64,000 bases of DNA, taken from Owenia fusiformis (taxonomy: Eukaryota; Annelida; Polychaeta; Sabellida; Oweniidae). The stretch spans positions 28,015,915 to 28,079,914 of the forward strand of contig CAIIXF020000001.1 of the NCBI GenBank assembly GCA_903813345.2. The letters are read 5' to 3'. The notes beneath the pieces were generated by a model that did no database searches, was not told the DNA's origin, and saw only the letters and a list, made by a program, of their open reading frames with translations. Each line of letters opens with the position of its first letter. Within the stretch, counting starts at the first letter, position 1. The position numbers and the translations under genes were made by a program. Shown here piece by piece: positions 23,619-36,237 of the stretch.

Positions 23619-26600
23619 CAGGGTGACACAAAAAAGACACCCACCTTACATTGCATAACTTGTTTGACCATTAACACCTTTGGCATATTGAAAGAAATGC
23701 GAGAGGGTAACTGGTCAAGTCAACCCCAAGTCAACTGAACCAAAGTCAAGCCAAACCTTAGTCAAGTCAACCCCAAGTCAAGTCAACTCCAAGTCATCTC
23801 AACCCTTAGTCGACTCGACCCCAAGTCATCTCAACCCTTTTTTTTTTTTATTAATATTCATTATTTATTTCTCACACTATAAATTTACATACATGTGCAT
23901 ACATTGGTGATAGTAAAGACAATTTGATAATATAGAGTTAAGGCACATAACAGTTACATGATCTCATTTCGAATAAAAAAAAGCAAAAAAGATACACAGT
24001 ACAGACAGCAAAAATAATAAAATAATAAAATACAGGTTTGTGCAACGATACATTGTTGTAATTAAAATGGTATGTCTAATTTATTCAGTATTGAGTTCCA
24101 TTTCCCGATAAAAAGTTGCCGGTTTTTGTTTTCTGTAGATATTTTTAATTCATCTTTAATTTTGTTTCTTAAAGTATTTTTAAAACCGTTCACACTAATG
24201 TCGTAGTTTCCAATTTTGGAGTTGTGAATGTAGTTTTTCGCGTATAGCAAACAATAATTTAGAATTGTATCGCGATCGTCACAGTTGCCTATTTTTCCTA
24301 ATAATATATCCCGGTCTCTCAAAAGTATATTGTCAAATAGGACGGATATTTCATTCCAAAAGTTCGCGACTGTCGCGCATTCTATATAGAAGTGTTGGGT
24401 GTCATCTACTGCACCACGATTGCATTTATCACATAGATTAGACTCTTTAATTTTTCTGTTGAACAGAAATAAGTTACAAGGGGTGAGGTTAAGTAGTAGT
24501 TTGTATTGGAAACTTTGGATTTTTGGCTCTCGCGCAACTTGAAAAGGTAGTCTAAAAATAGATTTCCACTCTTGTTCTGTCAGGTCAAATTTTTCATTGA
24601 AATATCGTTTTCCTACGGGTTCCTTAAATTTGTTTTGTACGATGTGCCAATATATTCTTTTGGTACTAATATGTTTGATATTTATAATTGCATTTTTGAT
24701 TTGTAAGTCATCAACTCCTAGTGTATTGATATTATCATTTTCGTTTTTTAAGAGAGTTTTCCACGAGCGTGGAATTGCGTGTATTATGCCGTAGTATGTT
24801 ACGAAGGGTGTCAAGATATCATATTTTAGGGTGAATTCTTCGTATCCTAGAAAATCTCCATTTTCATTTATTAAATCTTTTACTTTAAATATGTTTCGAG
24901 CTTTCCAATCAGGGTAGTTGACACTTTCATTATTAATTGTTAACCATTTATTGTTCCAAATTGATTCATTCATAACGGTGGACTTGTCATAAGGTTCGGC
25001 ATTGTGAATTAAGCTCCAGGTTTTCATCATCGAGAGATAAAAAGCAGGTAAGTTGTTAAAAGTATGCTCTTTGAACTTTGCATGAAAGATTTCTTTAGAT
25101 TCGAGATTTGGGAATTCTTTATAGAAAAAATGTTTCCATTTAGACTCGTTTTTATTATACAGACGTTTCACCCATTGAATTTGTAATGCTTTAATCTGTG
25201 CGTCAAAAAGAACGGATTTGATTCCCCCGTTTTCTATTTCTCCTATCGTAGTAGAATTACTTATCAGAGGTGGCTTTCCATTCCATAAAAATGAGTTAAT
25301 AAGTTGTTGAACTTGTTCAATGATGTGGTTTGGAACAATAATGGTGGATGCTAGATACATTAATTTTGATATTGCAAGAGCTTTTATTATGACGTTTTTT
25401 CCTATAAGGCTTAGGTTTCTCCAGGTCCATATCTTAAAGAGGTTCTCAATTGCTTTCACTTTTGAGGAAAAGTTTAGAGCATTTCTTTCATTTAGATCCT
25501 GACTGAACCAAATGCCCAAGGTACATAATTTATCGTTATTTATGTGTAATTTAGATAGAAGACTTCCGGGTGGTATGAAAGGAGGATTGATTTTATAAGG
25601 TCCTAGCCATCTACCCTCAGTTTTAGTTAAATTTGGTTTTAGCCCCGAGATTTGTGAGAATGAGTTTAAACAATTTAGTGCACGTTCTGAAGAGTCTATA
25701 GAATCCAAGAATAGAGTAGTGTCGTCTGCGAACATGGATATTTTGATTTCGGTGTTATTTGCCTGTATACCTTTTATGTTTTTATTTTGTCTGATCGATA
25801 TTGCTAGAAGTTCGGCTACAATGATAAATAGGTAAGCCGATAGGGGGCAGCCTTGGCGGACTCCCCTTGCCGGGAAAAACATATTTGATTGAAATCCATT
25901 ATTTGATACACACGATTGTATATTTTTATAGAAAGTTTTGACCCATTTGACCAAAGTTTCACCAAAATTAAAAAGATTCAATGCTTTTTCAATGCATTTC
26001 CAATTAATGGAATCAAAAGCTTTTTCGAAGTCAATTTGTAGTAAGATACCAGAAATGTTCTCATTTGATGTATAATTTATCATATCTTCGATTAATCTGA
26101 TATTTTCTCCTATATACCTTCCTTCAATGTAAGCAGTTTGGTCAAAATCGATTATAGATGGTAGTACTTTTCTAATTCTATTAGCTATTGCTTTAGTACC
26201 AATTTTATAATCTGTATTCAACCCTTGGTCAACTCAACCCTTAGTCAACTCGACCCCACCATATTTAAATATTGATGGATTTTGAAAGAAATTTGGAAAA
26301 ATTAGATGGATATGAATAAAATGTTAAGTGATTTTCCGAATCTATAGATTTCAAAAAAGTTAGGTGAATTAATTCTAAAATTTTAAATTATATTGGTTTT
26401 ATCTAGAGATGTATATGCTCAACACTTTTAATTTAACTAGTACTATATATAATTTTTATGAATATGAAATTTATTTACCCCAAAAATACTTGATTAATAT
26501 AGTTTAACAGAATTAACCTAGCATATCTTTATAGGGCTATTCACAATGCTATTCATATATTTCACCCCTCCCTTCTATTTGTAAATTGGCTGGCTATTGG

Positions 26601-27071
26601 ATTAACTTTCCAATTCGAATTTGTTTTAAAAATCAAATACATTTGTAGTATGGATGTGGAAATTTCTTTAATTAATAATGTTAAAAAATGTCAACAATAT
26701 ATTATTATTATATTTTCATTATCCTACTCAAATGGTTGTCTATGAAGAGTTTAACAAATATAAATGATTTAGAAGGTTTATAACAGATACCATGACAGGG
26801 TTTTATGATCCAGTTCAAATCTTCCTTCTGATGTATATATGACAAAAATGTCTATTTTTTGAAATAAGATTTGAAATCAAGACTGCACAAACAATGGGAT
26901 GTATGATTTTTTGTAAAAAAGGACTAGCCTCGGTTTGGAGACAAATTTCAAAAGTCTACTGCACGTTACGCCTGCTTTGGACAATTTTGATAAAGACGAG
27001 TCAGATTTTCTTCATACAAAAAAGTTATAAAACGTTATTAGTGGGTGGGTGTCATTTTTTGTGTCACGGTA
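23619..27071. mobile_element. Larger TACAGGGTG-family element, host of a nested LINE
   Basis: Left end CAGGGTGACACAAAAAAGAC, then ACCCACC. Right end GGTGGGTGTCATTTTTTGTG, then TCAC at about 27043-27066. The inside carries a TCAACCC-type tandem repeat (about 23705-23837 and 26218-26265) split by a LINE insertion. Without the LINE it would be about 1.07 kb. No transposase was recognised. Confidence 0.6.
23838..26217 (-). mobile_element. 5'-truncated L1/Tx1-group LINE with ~719-codon RT fragment
   Basis: The minus-strand frame from about 26221 to 24062 opens inside the reverse transcriptase (NTDYKIGTKAIANRI), without an initiator Met. It carries AYIEGRYIGENIR, LQIDFEKAFDS, GVRQGCPLSAYLF and the catalytic FADD box. 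The C-terminal region has CDKCNRG ... TQHFYIEC and tryptophan-rich blocks typical of L1/Tx1 ORF2 proteins. The 3' end is marked by a T-run on the + strand at 23838-23849. The short repeat TCAACCC flanks both ends and belongs to the array it entered. The endonuclease and the start of the RT are missing, yet the remaining frame is uninterrupted, suggesting a young copy. Confidence 0.9.
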
Positions 27072-30060
27072 CTTGAAAATTGTTGTTCATGTTCAAAACC
27101 CTCGGCTGTTTTATATTGAATGTTAATATTTGAAATAATAAAATGACGAAAATTAAGAAAATATTCAGAAAATTGGTCCAGGCTGATTTAGGTTGACGAT
27201 GAAATAGTTAATAATTTTGCATTTTCATATGGATATTTACATGATATGGTAAAATGCATTGTTTAAAATCAAAATATTTTTTGATTAAATATTGAAATGA
27301 TATTTCCTCAATTTTTGTTCTGAAAAATTACTTGATTTTTACACTTCGATGCCTTCATTAATTAGATTTCCACAAGAAACTAGCGAAGATAGTTGATGTG
27401 CTGAAGTTAATGTTTTCGGAAAATGGTGTTCCCTTCAGAGAGATTACGAGCTTTGACCAACCAAAATTTCCGAACAAACATTAAAGATGAATTAAAAATT
27501 TGGGATCTTTAAAAGATTTAAAGAAATTTAGCTCAACATGCAACATATCGCAAATACATTTCTGTTATCTCAAAAAATAGTTGTGTCAGTCTATAGATGA
27601 GCACAACTTAACAGATGAAATCAAACTTTGTTGAAGGATTCGCATTCGTGCCACGGCAATTGATAGCAAACATATACTCTGTCCTTAAATGGCATATTTA
27701 ACATTCATAATTAATCTGCGAGCTCTTCAGAATCAGATAGTGATTTAAAGCCATTATCTGATTTTTCACTTGGCACATTTTAGGCGAATCTCGGCTATGA
27801 AATTAATGGTTAAGAAATGGGGATCGAAATCAGCCATGATATGAAATATTGTGTTATACATTATGGCGACGGCTTTGCGGATGCATATTGACCAATTGCA
27901 ACGCCTATGGACTTTATGACTTGGTTTTGTCTATCTCACATCATTGGAGACTGAATGCTCTATCATGTATGAAAACTAATATCTACACCTATTTTTGATG
28001 TTTTGAGTGTTGGCTATCAATTTCAAAATTATTCTTCAACACGTATTGTAATGACTTCAGTATGAATAAAATGTCTCTTATTTCGGTCTCAGATTGTGAG
28101 ATTGGTACCTGAATGATGGTGGGGAGGGGGATTACACTGTTTCTTTAGATGTTGGATTGTGATTTGAGATAGTGAGACATGGGTTTGTTTTCCTTATGGC
28201 TGGTGTTCTCTTGAGCCTCTTGGCGGTTTTCTTTTTCTTGTTGTGTTGTGTGACAATTTTTGGCACTTGTGCTTACATGTACATAATAATTCACACCTCT
28301 GAAAACAACGAACAGGTGAATTTTCAAAATTTGCCCTAAGACAGTGTTCCTTGTTCCCTGTTGACAGGTGTTCCTTATAGAAGGTACGTTAACATGTAAG
28401 TCAATGGAATAATATTTGGTCCTTTTGAAAACTGTTCCTTTTTGACATGCGTTCCTTGCAGAAATGGGTTTCATCGGACAGCATCTTTTATTGACTCTGA
28501 GGTCAAAAAGGCCATTTTGAAAAATTGGACAGTACAGTATACTTGTTTTCAAAATGATGATCTTTCCTATGTTTAAGGGATGTATTGACTTTTGAAAAGA
28601 TTGCCCTAAAAGCTAGTTAGTAGCCATATTGGATGTTGTTGTTGAGCTCTTGCCCTGGGTACAAGAAAGGGTGAGCAATAACTGTAAAACAAATTGTAAA
28701 ACGAACTATATTAAGCATCCTAAACCTGTTAAACAAGGTAGTATACGACATGGCATTACACAAAATTTATCAGTTTTCAGGTTTAATGTGACCCATGGGA
28801 AATGTAAATTACCCTCATGAATTGTATGTTATTACATCCCAATATAATAGCCATTGGCCTATACACAAATCTGTGAGTATACAAGGCAAAATCTTTCATA
28901 GCAGGTGTACAGAATCCAAAGACTTGGAAAATGTTTGACAAAATAACAAGTTTCATCATCTGAATTTTAAAATTCAAAGTTTGATTACGCAACTCACTTA
29001 TAGCATGTTTATTATTATGCAAACTGCAATGACCTCCCATGAGAAACCCGAGTATTGCTTCACATGCAATACAATGTAATTTTAGCCATTAATATGCATG
29101 GCTGGCCATTTATTCACCTCACATATTATTTAATTACATTTTAGACCTTTAACGTTAACTGATTGACTTAGTACGTGATTTATTTTCAACGGCAAATTGT
29201 CTTGAACTTCTGTGCAATGATGAATGTTAAACAATAAAAAACAAATGTATAGTAAAGTCTAAAAGTGAACACCTCCCTTACCTGAACACCTCTCGATGTG
29301 AAAACTTTTCAATCCCATCTTTTAAATCGGGCAAAGACTTCTATATTTAAAAACCCCTGAAATATGAACACCTTCCTGTCCTGGCGTTCAGATAATCGGA
29401 TTTTACTTAGATTGATTAAATGAAGAAATTGTAATAACAAAGCAGAAACAGCCAACATAATATTTCAAAAATGTTCACTTTTCCGGGCACTTTTCATCCA
29501 AACTTTTGCAATTTGTATGCTCTTGAACTCTATAGTCACTTAATAATGGGAAGTGGCATTTATACTGAATACCCTGAATGCAGACGATCAAATGAATTAA
29601 CAAACACTGGTACTGGGTACAGTAGTGTTAAAAGCCAGGGTTTGGCTTGCAATTATGAAGATTGACGACAATCTGGGGACTTAATAAGCAACTCACTTTC
29701 CACAAATCTTTCTGCTTGTAAATTATAATCTCATTCTAATTAATCTCATCACTATCCCATAGCCCTAAAAGAACCATTAATCTGTCAGATGGACCTAACA
29801 ACTAGATTGGAGAGCAATGGGACAAATATTACACAAAGTTTCAGGCTAATGCAAACGTGTCTGAATTACATTTGAATTAATGAATTTGTGCCTGGCTGCC
29901 AGAAGGCTGTTCATAGTACCAGCAACAAGTCAGCAGTCAATTCTTTGCTGTATTGTCAAGATGTTTATTTAGCTGACACCATATTTTCTGTTCATATTTG
30001 ATATCTACTACATATATCAAAACGAATATTACCCAATTGCCCATTAAGAATATGTAAGGG
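27072..30060. other. Intergenic stretch, no gene recognised
   Basis: Contains a decayed pogo-like segment at about 29241-29405 (AAAAGTGAACACCTCCC ... CTGAACACCTCTCGATGTG). A further TGTTCC-rich patch lies at about 28340-28460. The 135-codon minus frame at 28145-28552 overlaps that patch and shows no domain, so I do not call it. Confidence 0.5.
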
Positions 30061-30540
30061 TTATGTACTGGGAGGTTTTGGATATAGGGTATCCATCGGG
30101 ATATATTTATATCTCTCCGAGTGACCGAAGGGACCAAGGGAAAATATAAATATTTCCCGAGGGATATACCCTATATCCAAAACCGACCGTACATAATAAC
30201 TGGTGTATCTCATACTTGAGTGGGTTTGGGGTTACAACTTTTTCAAATGACAAGATTGGCCTATACTGTAAAAGCACAATTTATATTTAACATTTTCGTA
30301 ATACACTGTACCTTTAGTTCAATACAATGAAATTGTAACATTTAAACTTTTTAAAAAATTTTAAAGTTAAAACTTTCAAATTTTTTGAAAATTCCCGGGA
30401 GCAGGATGGATATATTTATATCTGCCCACATTTGGCCTGGAGCGGGACATATACTATATATCCTGCCCGCTCCTCAGATATGATTTATATTTCCGGGTGA
30501 TATCTACTCCAAACCAACTAAAGTATGAGATACATAATAT
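30061..30540. repeat. Two adjoining fold-back hairpins
   Basis: First hairpin 30061-30196: GGTTTTGGATATAGGGTAT mirrored by ATACCCTATATCCAAAACC, outer TTATGTAC/GTACATAA, with GACCGAAGGGACC at the centre. Second 30197-30540: GGTGTATCTCATACTT mirrored by AAGTATGAGATAC, with GAGCGGGACATATA and TATATCCTGCCCGCTC at the centre. Non-coding. Confidence 0.75.
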
Positions 30541-31335
30541 AGAAATATATATTGAATATGTACGTTATATCCACCAAAATGAAATCATACCAACACCCAA
30601 CACAGGTTGATTGGGCATAGGCATACAGTATTTGTTTCCTGAATGAACACAAGTACACTTTGGAAATGTTTCCATGGTGTACTCTCTCGGATTACCTTCG
30701 AATCTGAGACTGCTGCAATCCTATTATTTTGTCATAGATTAAGGGTTCTGATGAATGAGATATCACCTTATTCAGCTGACATTTTGTATGTATTAGGTAA
30801 ATAGAGGCTAAGCTTAAATGAGTTGCCCATAAAATAGCAAGTAAATCCGGTAGCCAAATGAAAATCAAACTGGTAAGCGAATATGATTGTGTACCCTTTT
30901 ATCTTTTATTTCAGACCCACTTTAGTTTTCAAATAAAGTGTATTAACATTGAAGTTCTGACACAATCGCTCCATAAGAGTTGAAATATTTAATAAAAATG
31001 TCACCAAATACAACAATTTATATAACAAATATCTCTTAATGAGACAAATAGTGACTATTTGACTAATTCATTTTAATATTTATTTCTTTCATAATGAAAT
31101 TGTCTTTTAATAAGCAAGCTTACATAACTACAGATCCGCATCTATAACTCATATTAAAGGTTAAGGTGACATGCAAAATCAATGAGATGTAATATTATGT
31201 TCATGAATCAAATATGAACAGCACCTATTACAGCTTCTTTGATCATAGTGAATTTCTCGATCATATTTCATCATCAATTTATCAAGCCGGGTCATTGCTC
31301 CCAATGGAATTAGGCTTTTCGGTTTGTTGCAACCT

Positions 31336-33321
31336 CACCCTGGACGAAGTGATAAGGTCAAAACAAGTGGCTCTGATTTAGGAAAAAACGATCTTCCTAA
31401 AAATAAACATGGCATAGCAGGGGTGAGTTTATTTCTTTAAATTATACCCTTTCTTGGCCACCTGACATGTTCAAACTCGGTACATTGATCCAAGACATAT
31501 CCACCTCTCTCTATATAATATTGTAACGATTAATACTAAGAAACGAAATGAATACGAATTGAAATAATATATTTTTGTAAATAACCGCAATATTTTTTTT
31601 TGATTATTTTCGAAAAAATGGTAGATACTCTGTTTCAAATGCATTGATATTTGGCGATATGATAGTTTATGAACCAGGGAATGTCATATCACCATTATTT
31701 TTCTAATACAAGAAGTAATTTACGTCCCTGAGACGAGATTAGATTTATTTTCTGGAAAAAACGCGGATCTGATTCCCACAGAATATATGGAAAATACGTG
31801 GAATGGATGTCTAATTAATAGGCTACATGTTAAAATGATTTTAAAGATGAGTTTTAAAATGTGAAATACTTATATTATGTTTGTTTGGGGCACTGTATAT
31901 GAAATATATACTAGATAGCTCTACATGTTTGACATGTCATAGATAGCAAATTATTTTGTTACCTCTGTTTTTAATAATTTATACTAGGATGAAGAAAATC
32001 TAGATTTTTACAAGTGATGATTGATGAAGTGAAATATATTTTTGATAATTCATCATAAATTGCAATTTAAGAAAAGGGTATTCTTATATATATACTTTGT
32101 CATGATTCTGCATGTCATACAATTTTGTAATGCATACCTAATGCATACCTGACCTTATTTTTATAATAACTGTTGGTCATTACTATTTGAGTAACAATTT
32201 TAATCATATTTTGGAATAATTATTATAGGTAATTATATGATTATTAAAGGTAATTACATTAATATTATAGGTAATTATCAACACAAAAGTGCAAATATCA
32301 ACACTGTACTGTAGTTATTTGTTTTCTTAATTGTATAGTTCTTTACACAGATATAGATGATAGAATAAAGTTTATTTTTGAAAACTTTATTAATACTATT
32401 GTTATTTTTTAAAAAAGTGGAACTTTAACAAATACATTATATTATTCCTTTGCATTCATTCGACTAAACTGCTTAAAAGAGGGCTTCATCAAAATTAATG
32501 AGATTGAATCAAAAATCTAAACAATCACTGTGACTGCTTCTCAGGCTAAACAAAAGATACAGTAAGGCAAATGATTTGTTCTATAGTAAATGTCCAAGAC
32601 GATTTACTAAAATAGTGGACATAAACATAATTCCCATTTATGTACAATGGCAGTGTAAATAAAGGGGTTGTTTTGACAACGGGCATCGTACATCTAACAA
32701 GCTGCATGTATCTTAGACTCTTATTTCATCCAAAGGCCACTTCCACATGACTTGATGTAATATAAAGAGATTTTCATAACGGCGATTGTCATAGGACATG
32801 ACTGGAAAACGTTAAATTAATGAAACTAAATCAGGTATAGAAAGCCGCGTTTTATCACAAATCACAATCGCAAATCAATAACCGCTTATTTTCCTCAAAT
32901 GTTCGTCGTCGGGAGTAAAACAATAGGCATCACATCAAATTAAAATAACTGTCGATGCTGTAAATGCACATATGAAAAGAAACATACAATCTCGGTGTGC
33001 ATGAACGTTTATATGCATCATTGATCATCAATGAAAGATATTTTGACAATATAAAACCGTAATTTTTAGCGGGAGATATAATTCTCAACTTTAATTTACA
33101 CTCTAGCCACTAATGCGCGTTCCATTCAATTTAAAACACACGAACTGAGTAGTTTAAGATGTACCACTTGAACATAATACAAAATTGTATATGATTCTCC
33201 TCTTTGTCCACAAGAATTTAACCTTACAAAAATTGGGGTACAAAAATTATTAATTTTTAGGAAGATCGTTTTTTCCTAAATCAGAGCCACTTGTTTTGAC
33301 CTTATCACTTCGTCCAGGGTG
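31336..33321. mobile_element. 1,986-bp TIR element with perfect 69-bp termini
   Basis: The first 69 bases (31336-31404, starting CACCCTGGACGAAGTGATAA) are exactly the reverse complement of the last 69 (33253-33321). A 5-bp AACCT duplication flanks both ends (31331-31335 and 33322-33326). The AT-rich interior has no long ORF, so the element is non-autonomous. Identical TIRs imply a recent insertion or recent exchange between arms. Superfamily not assigned; a 5-bp duplication occurs in some hAT lineages. Confidence 0.9.
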
Positions 33322-33326
33322 AACCT

Positions 33327-35834
33327 ACGGCTGTCAAGTATTTCACCGTTTATAGCTGTAATCTGAACAGTCATGTGCGTAACCAGGGGGGAGGTGTGAT
33401 CGCATTCCGCCCACAACATTACAAAAATTATAGTTTGAAGTGCTGAGAATGCACCATATACAAAGTAAATTTTTTAAAGTTGAAACCCCGTTCTCCCCTT
33501 TTTGCGGCTCACTTTGCGCCCTTGAGAGTGATCAATCTTCAGTTTTAGTAACCCTCAAATATATTTGATTCATACGGATATGTTATTTTGTATCAATCAA
33601 ACCACTTCATAAATCTTCTTTCCTGACAATATCAAAGCTTGAAAAGAATCCCTGTCCAAGCGAGCAGTACAACAATTTCCGAATGGTTGCACCTTTTTTA
33701 ATTTAAAGGAAATTTATTCCACTTCTACATTCATGTGCATGAATTCTTTTTGATTCAAATTAGTTACAGAAAAGAAGGTTTATGTCCAAGACTGTTGATT
33801 GTTTAAATTACACATATAATTATGATTCAAAAATATTTTAAAGTTATTTCAGGAGAAAAGTACATGTATCGGCCAATTTAATCAATATCTTTATTTCTCA
33901 TTACCATATGTAATATTTGCACTTTAAACAGCCTTACACCAAGCTTGCTCAACAACTACATGTACATACAAAGTAGAAGTACCCATTAATCCCTAAAATG
34001 TTTCCCAGACTCATGGTCAAATCTATAATTTCAAGATAACTACATGTACCCAAAGGCTGGTCTGCTAGAGTTCAATGCTATCTCAAATTTGAACTGAATC
34101 CAACTAGCAGTCTATCTGGAATTGCAATGACAAGAAATATTGAAAAAATTCAAAATGGCCACCCAATTCAAAGTGGAGTTAATCAGATCTTGGTGCTAGT
34201 TTGCTCTTGTATCTGTAAAAATTTCAAGCTAAGCTCAACTTCGTTTGCCAATGCTAATAATGACACTCCTGTCACGTCTCTTGTAATTTATCTCTTCTAA
34301 CTAATAGTCGAGACACGAGAGACAATGACAGACTCGACTTCCTGATCGTCTGCCTGTGTGTTATATGCCAATAGCTGGATAAATACTATACATGTCTGTT
34401 AATGATATTCCTCAGTTTATTGCTCTCTATTCCCCTCTAAAATTAACTTGATAAAGACCTAGTTAAAGGTTAAGATAACCTAGCCAAGGATTAAAATAAA
34501 TAAGTCCAAAGTTAAGATCAGCAAGTTCAAGGATAAAATGCCCTTACCATAAGATACACTACTCAGAGGTTAAACCTATTGTTTAGATTGCCTAGATGAC
34601 CTAAACAAACTCTAAATATAACATTTGTAGCCCTGGATTTTATTAGCTCCTCCCTTGGTTAAACCGACTTTATATCCCTGGATTGGGAAATGAGTCAAAC
34701 ATCATACAACGTACCTTGTCCAAATCTTATATCAAATTCAGTGCTTGATTATTTTTAGACATTTTAGGCCAAGGTTAATGAATTTAATGTTTACAATTCT
34801 CAACTGCATTATATTTTATATTTAAGGAAAATACCACTTTATACGTAGCAGATTATGACAGAAAATGTGTCTAACTACCAAATTAACAAAGGATTAACTA
34901 AAGGTAAAAGCATCATTCCCCATGGACTACTAACTCTGCTACAAAATCAAACAAACACAATGCTCGATAATGGAATTAAATTTTTCTCGCCTTTATTCTC
35001 AATACTGTTTCTTGATGTCTCTGACTGAGATTCTTTCAAAAACATTTCTTTTTATTTTAAACCAGGCCATATAATATTGCACGTAATGATATTCCATGGA
35101 GTCTACCTTGATGTCAAGATTCATTATGACAGGATTTCTGGCATTTATTTCCAGTCCATTTTAGATGTGCCTAAATGGTCTTTCAATAGTAACTTTACCC
35201 TATATCAGATACGGGTATCATCCTTTGTTGACATATACTTGTGTTATATGCCAAGGGCCAATCCAAGCATTCCGTGATAAGTCAATGGCCACTGTGGTAG
35301 GCCAGGAGCTGCTCCTCTATAGGTCGAGGGCCATTTCACACAGGCTGTTCCGTAGTTATAAGCGGTTAAGGCCACTTCATCCTAAGCCAATGGCCACTCT
35401 ATACATGTATAAAATAGCCAGGGACCATTCTGTGCTAAGTCAAACACTGTTTAAGAGCCACAACAATGTTCCATGAGTAGCTTTACAAGGCCTCCTAGAA
35501 CCTCTCCTATCATTTAAGGTGGCCTGTGAGATCCTTTGGCTGCTTAATTGCTTAATTGTGTCTAAGCTCTAACTGAAAAATGTGAAAACAATATTTATGT
35601 ATACTTTATGTATAAGTTAAAATAAATTATTCTTTGTGCATGTACATCTACACATTCAGACAACTCTTCAAAATAAAAATTAAAAAAATATATAATAAAA
35701 AATATACTAGCATACACTTACGAAATACACAGCATACGAAAAAATATACTGTAAATTTTGCAGAATATTGTTCAATCAGAATGTACTGCATGTACTAGTG
35801 TCATGTAAGAATCATGTAAGCAGATAAAAACAAG
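33327..35834. other. Intergenic stretch, no gene recognised
   Basis: No exon or conserved frame was found. The segment at about 35280-35540 repeats variants of AGGCCAC and GGCCAT. It lies downstream of the GTF3C3 stop and could include distal 3' UTR. Confidence 0.4.
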
Positions 35835-35945
35835 GCATTAACATGCAAAATGTCACCAGCTGCCATTTGCTTAACACCAACCACCATCCATTTGTTACAG
35901 ACGCCAGACACAAATCAACATCCACAAAAAAGTGTAAAACCACAA
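35835..35945 (-). mobile_element. GTCACCAC-family copy (minus, partial)
   Basis: Read on the minus strand it contains CTTTTTTGTGGATG, GTAACAAATGGATGG and GCTGGTGACATTTTGCATGT followed by TAATGCCTTG, the family right half. The left hairpin end is missing. Confidence 0.7.
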
Positions 35946-36133
35946 AACCTGATAAGCACGCGGTACTAACTTCGACCGTTAATTTGAATTTTTGACCTAC
36001 CGGATGTTTGAAAATCAATGATTACGAGTCTCATACTGCATCGTTTTTCTTCAAACTTGTGTCATTCAAAGCATAACAAAAATCCCTTTCTGTTGATACA
36101 TTATTCTCTTAAACAGAGTCCCTACTTCCAGCG

Positions 36134-36187
36134 GCATTTTGGTCCCCAGCTGTAAGAAGGCCTTCTAACAGCAGGGGACCAAAACGC
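36134..36187 (-). repeat. 54-bp near-perfect hairpin in the GTF3C3 3' UTR region
   Basis: Two 27-base arms pair at about 24 of 27 positions (TTTTGGTCCCC ... AGAAGG against CCTTCT ... GGGGACCAAAA) with no spacer. It lies about 50 nt past the GTF3C3 stop, so it is probably transcribed in the 3' UTR. It may be a tiny MITE or an RNA structure. Confidence 0.7.
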
Positions 36188-36237
36188 AGCTAGAACGATG
36201 AATATGAGGAGTCTAACCTGTGTCTTTTGTCAGCCAT

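Noticed and set aside
28145-28552. 135-codon minus frame
   Set aside because: No recognisable domain or splice context. It overlaps a TGTTCC-rich patch that looks like a MITE remnant.
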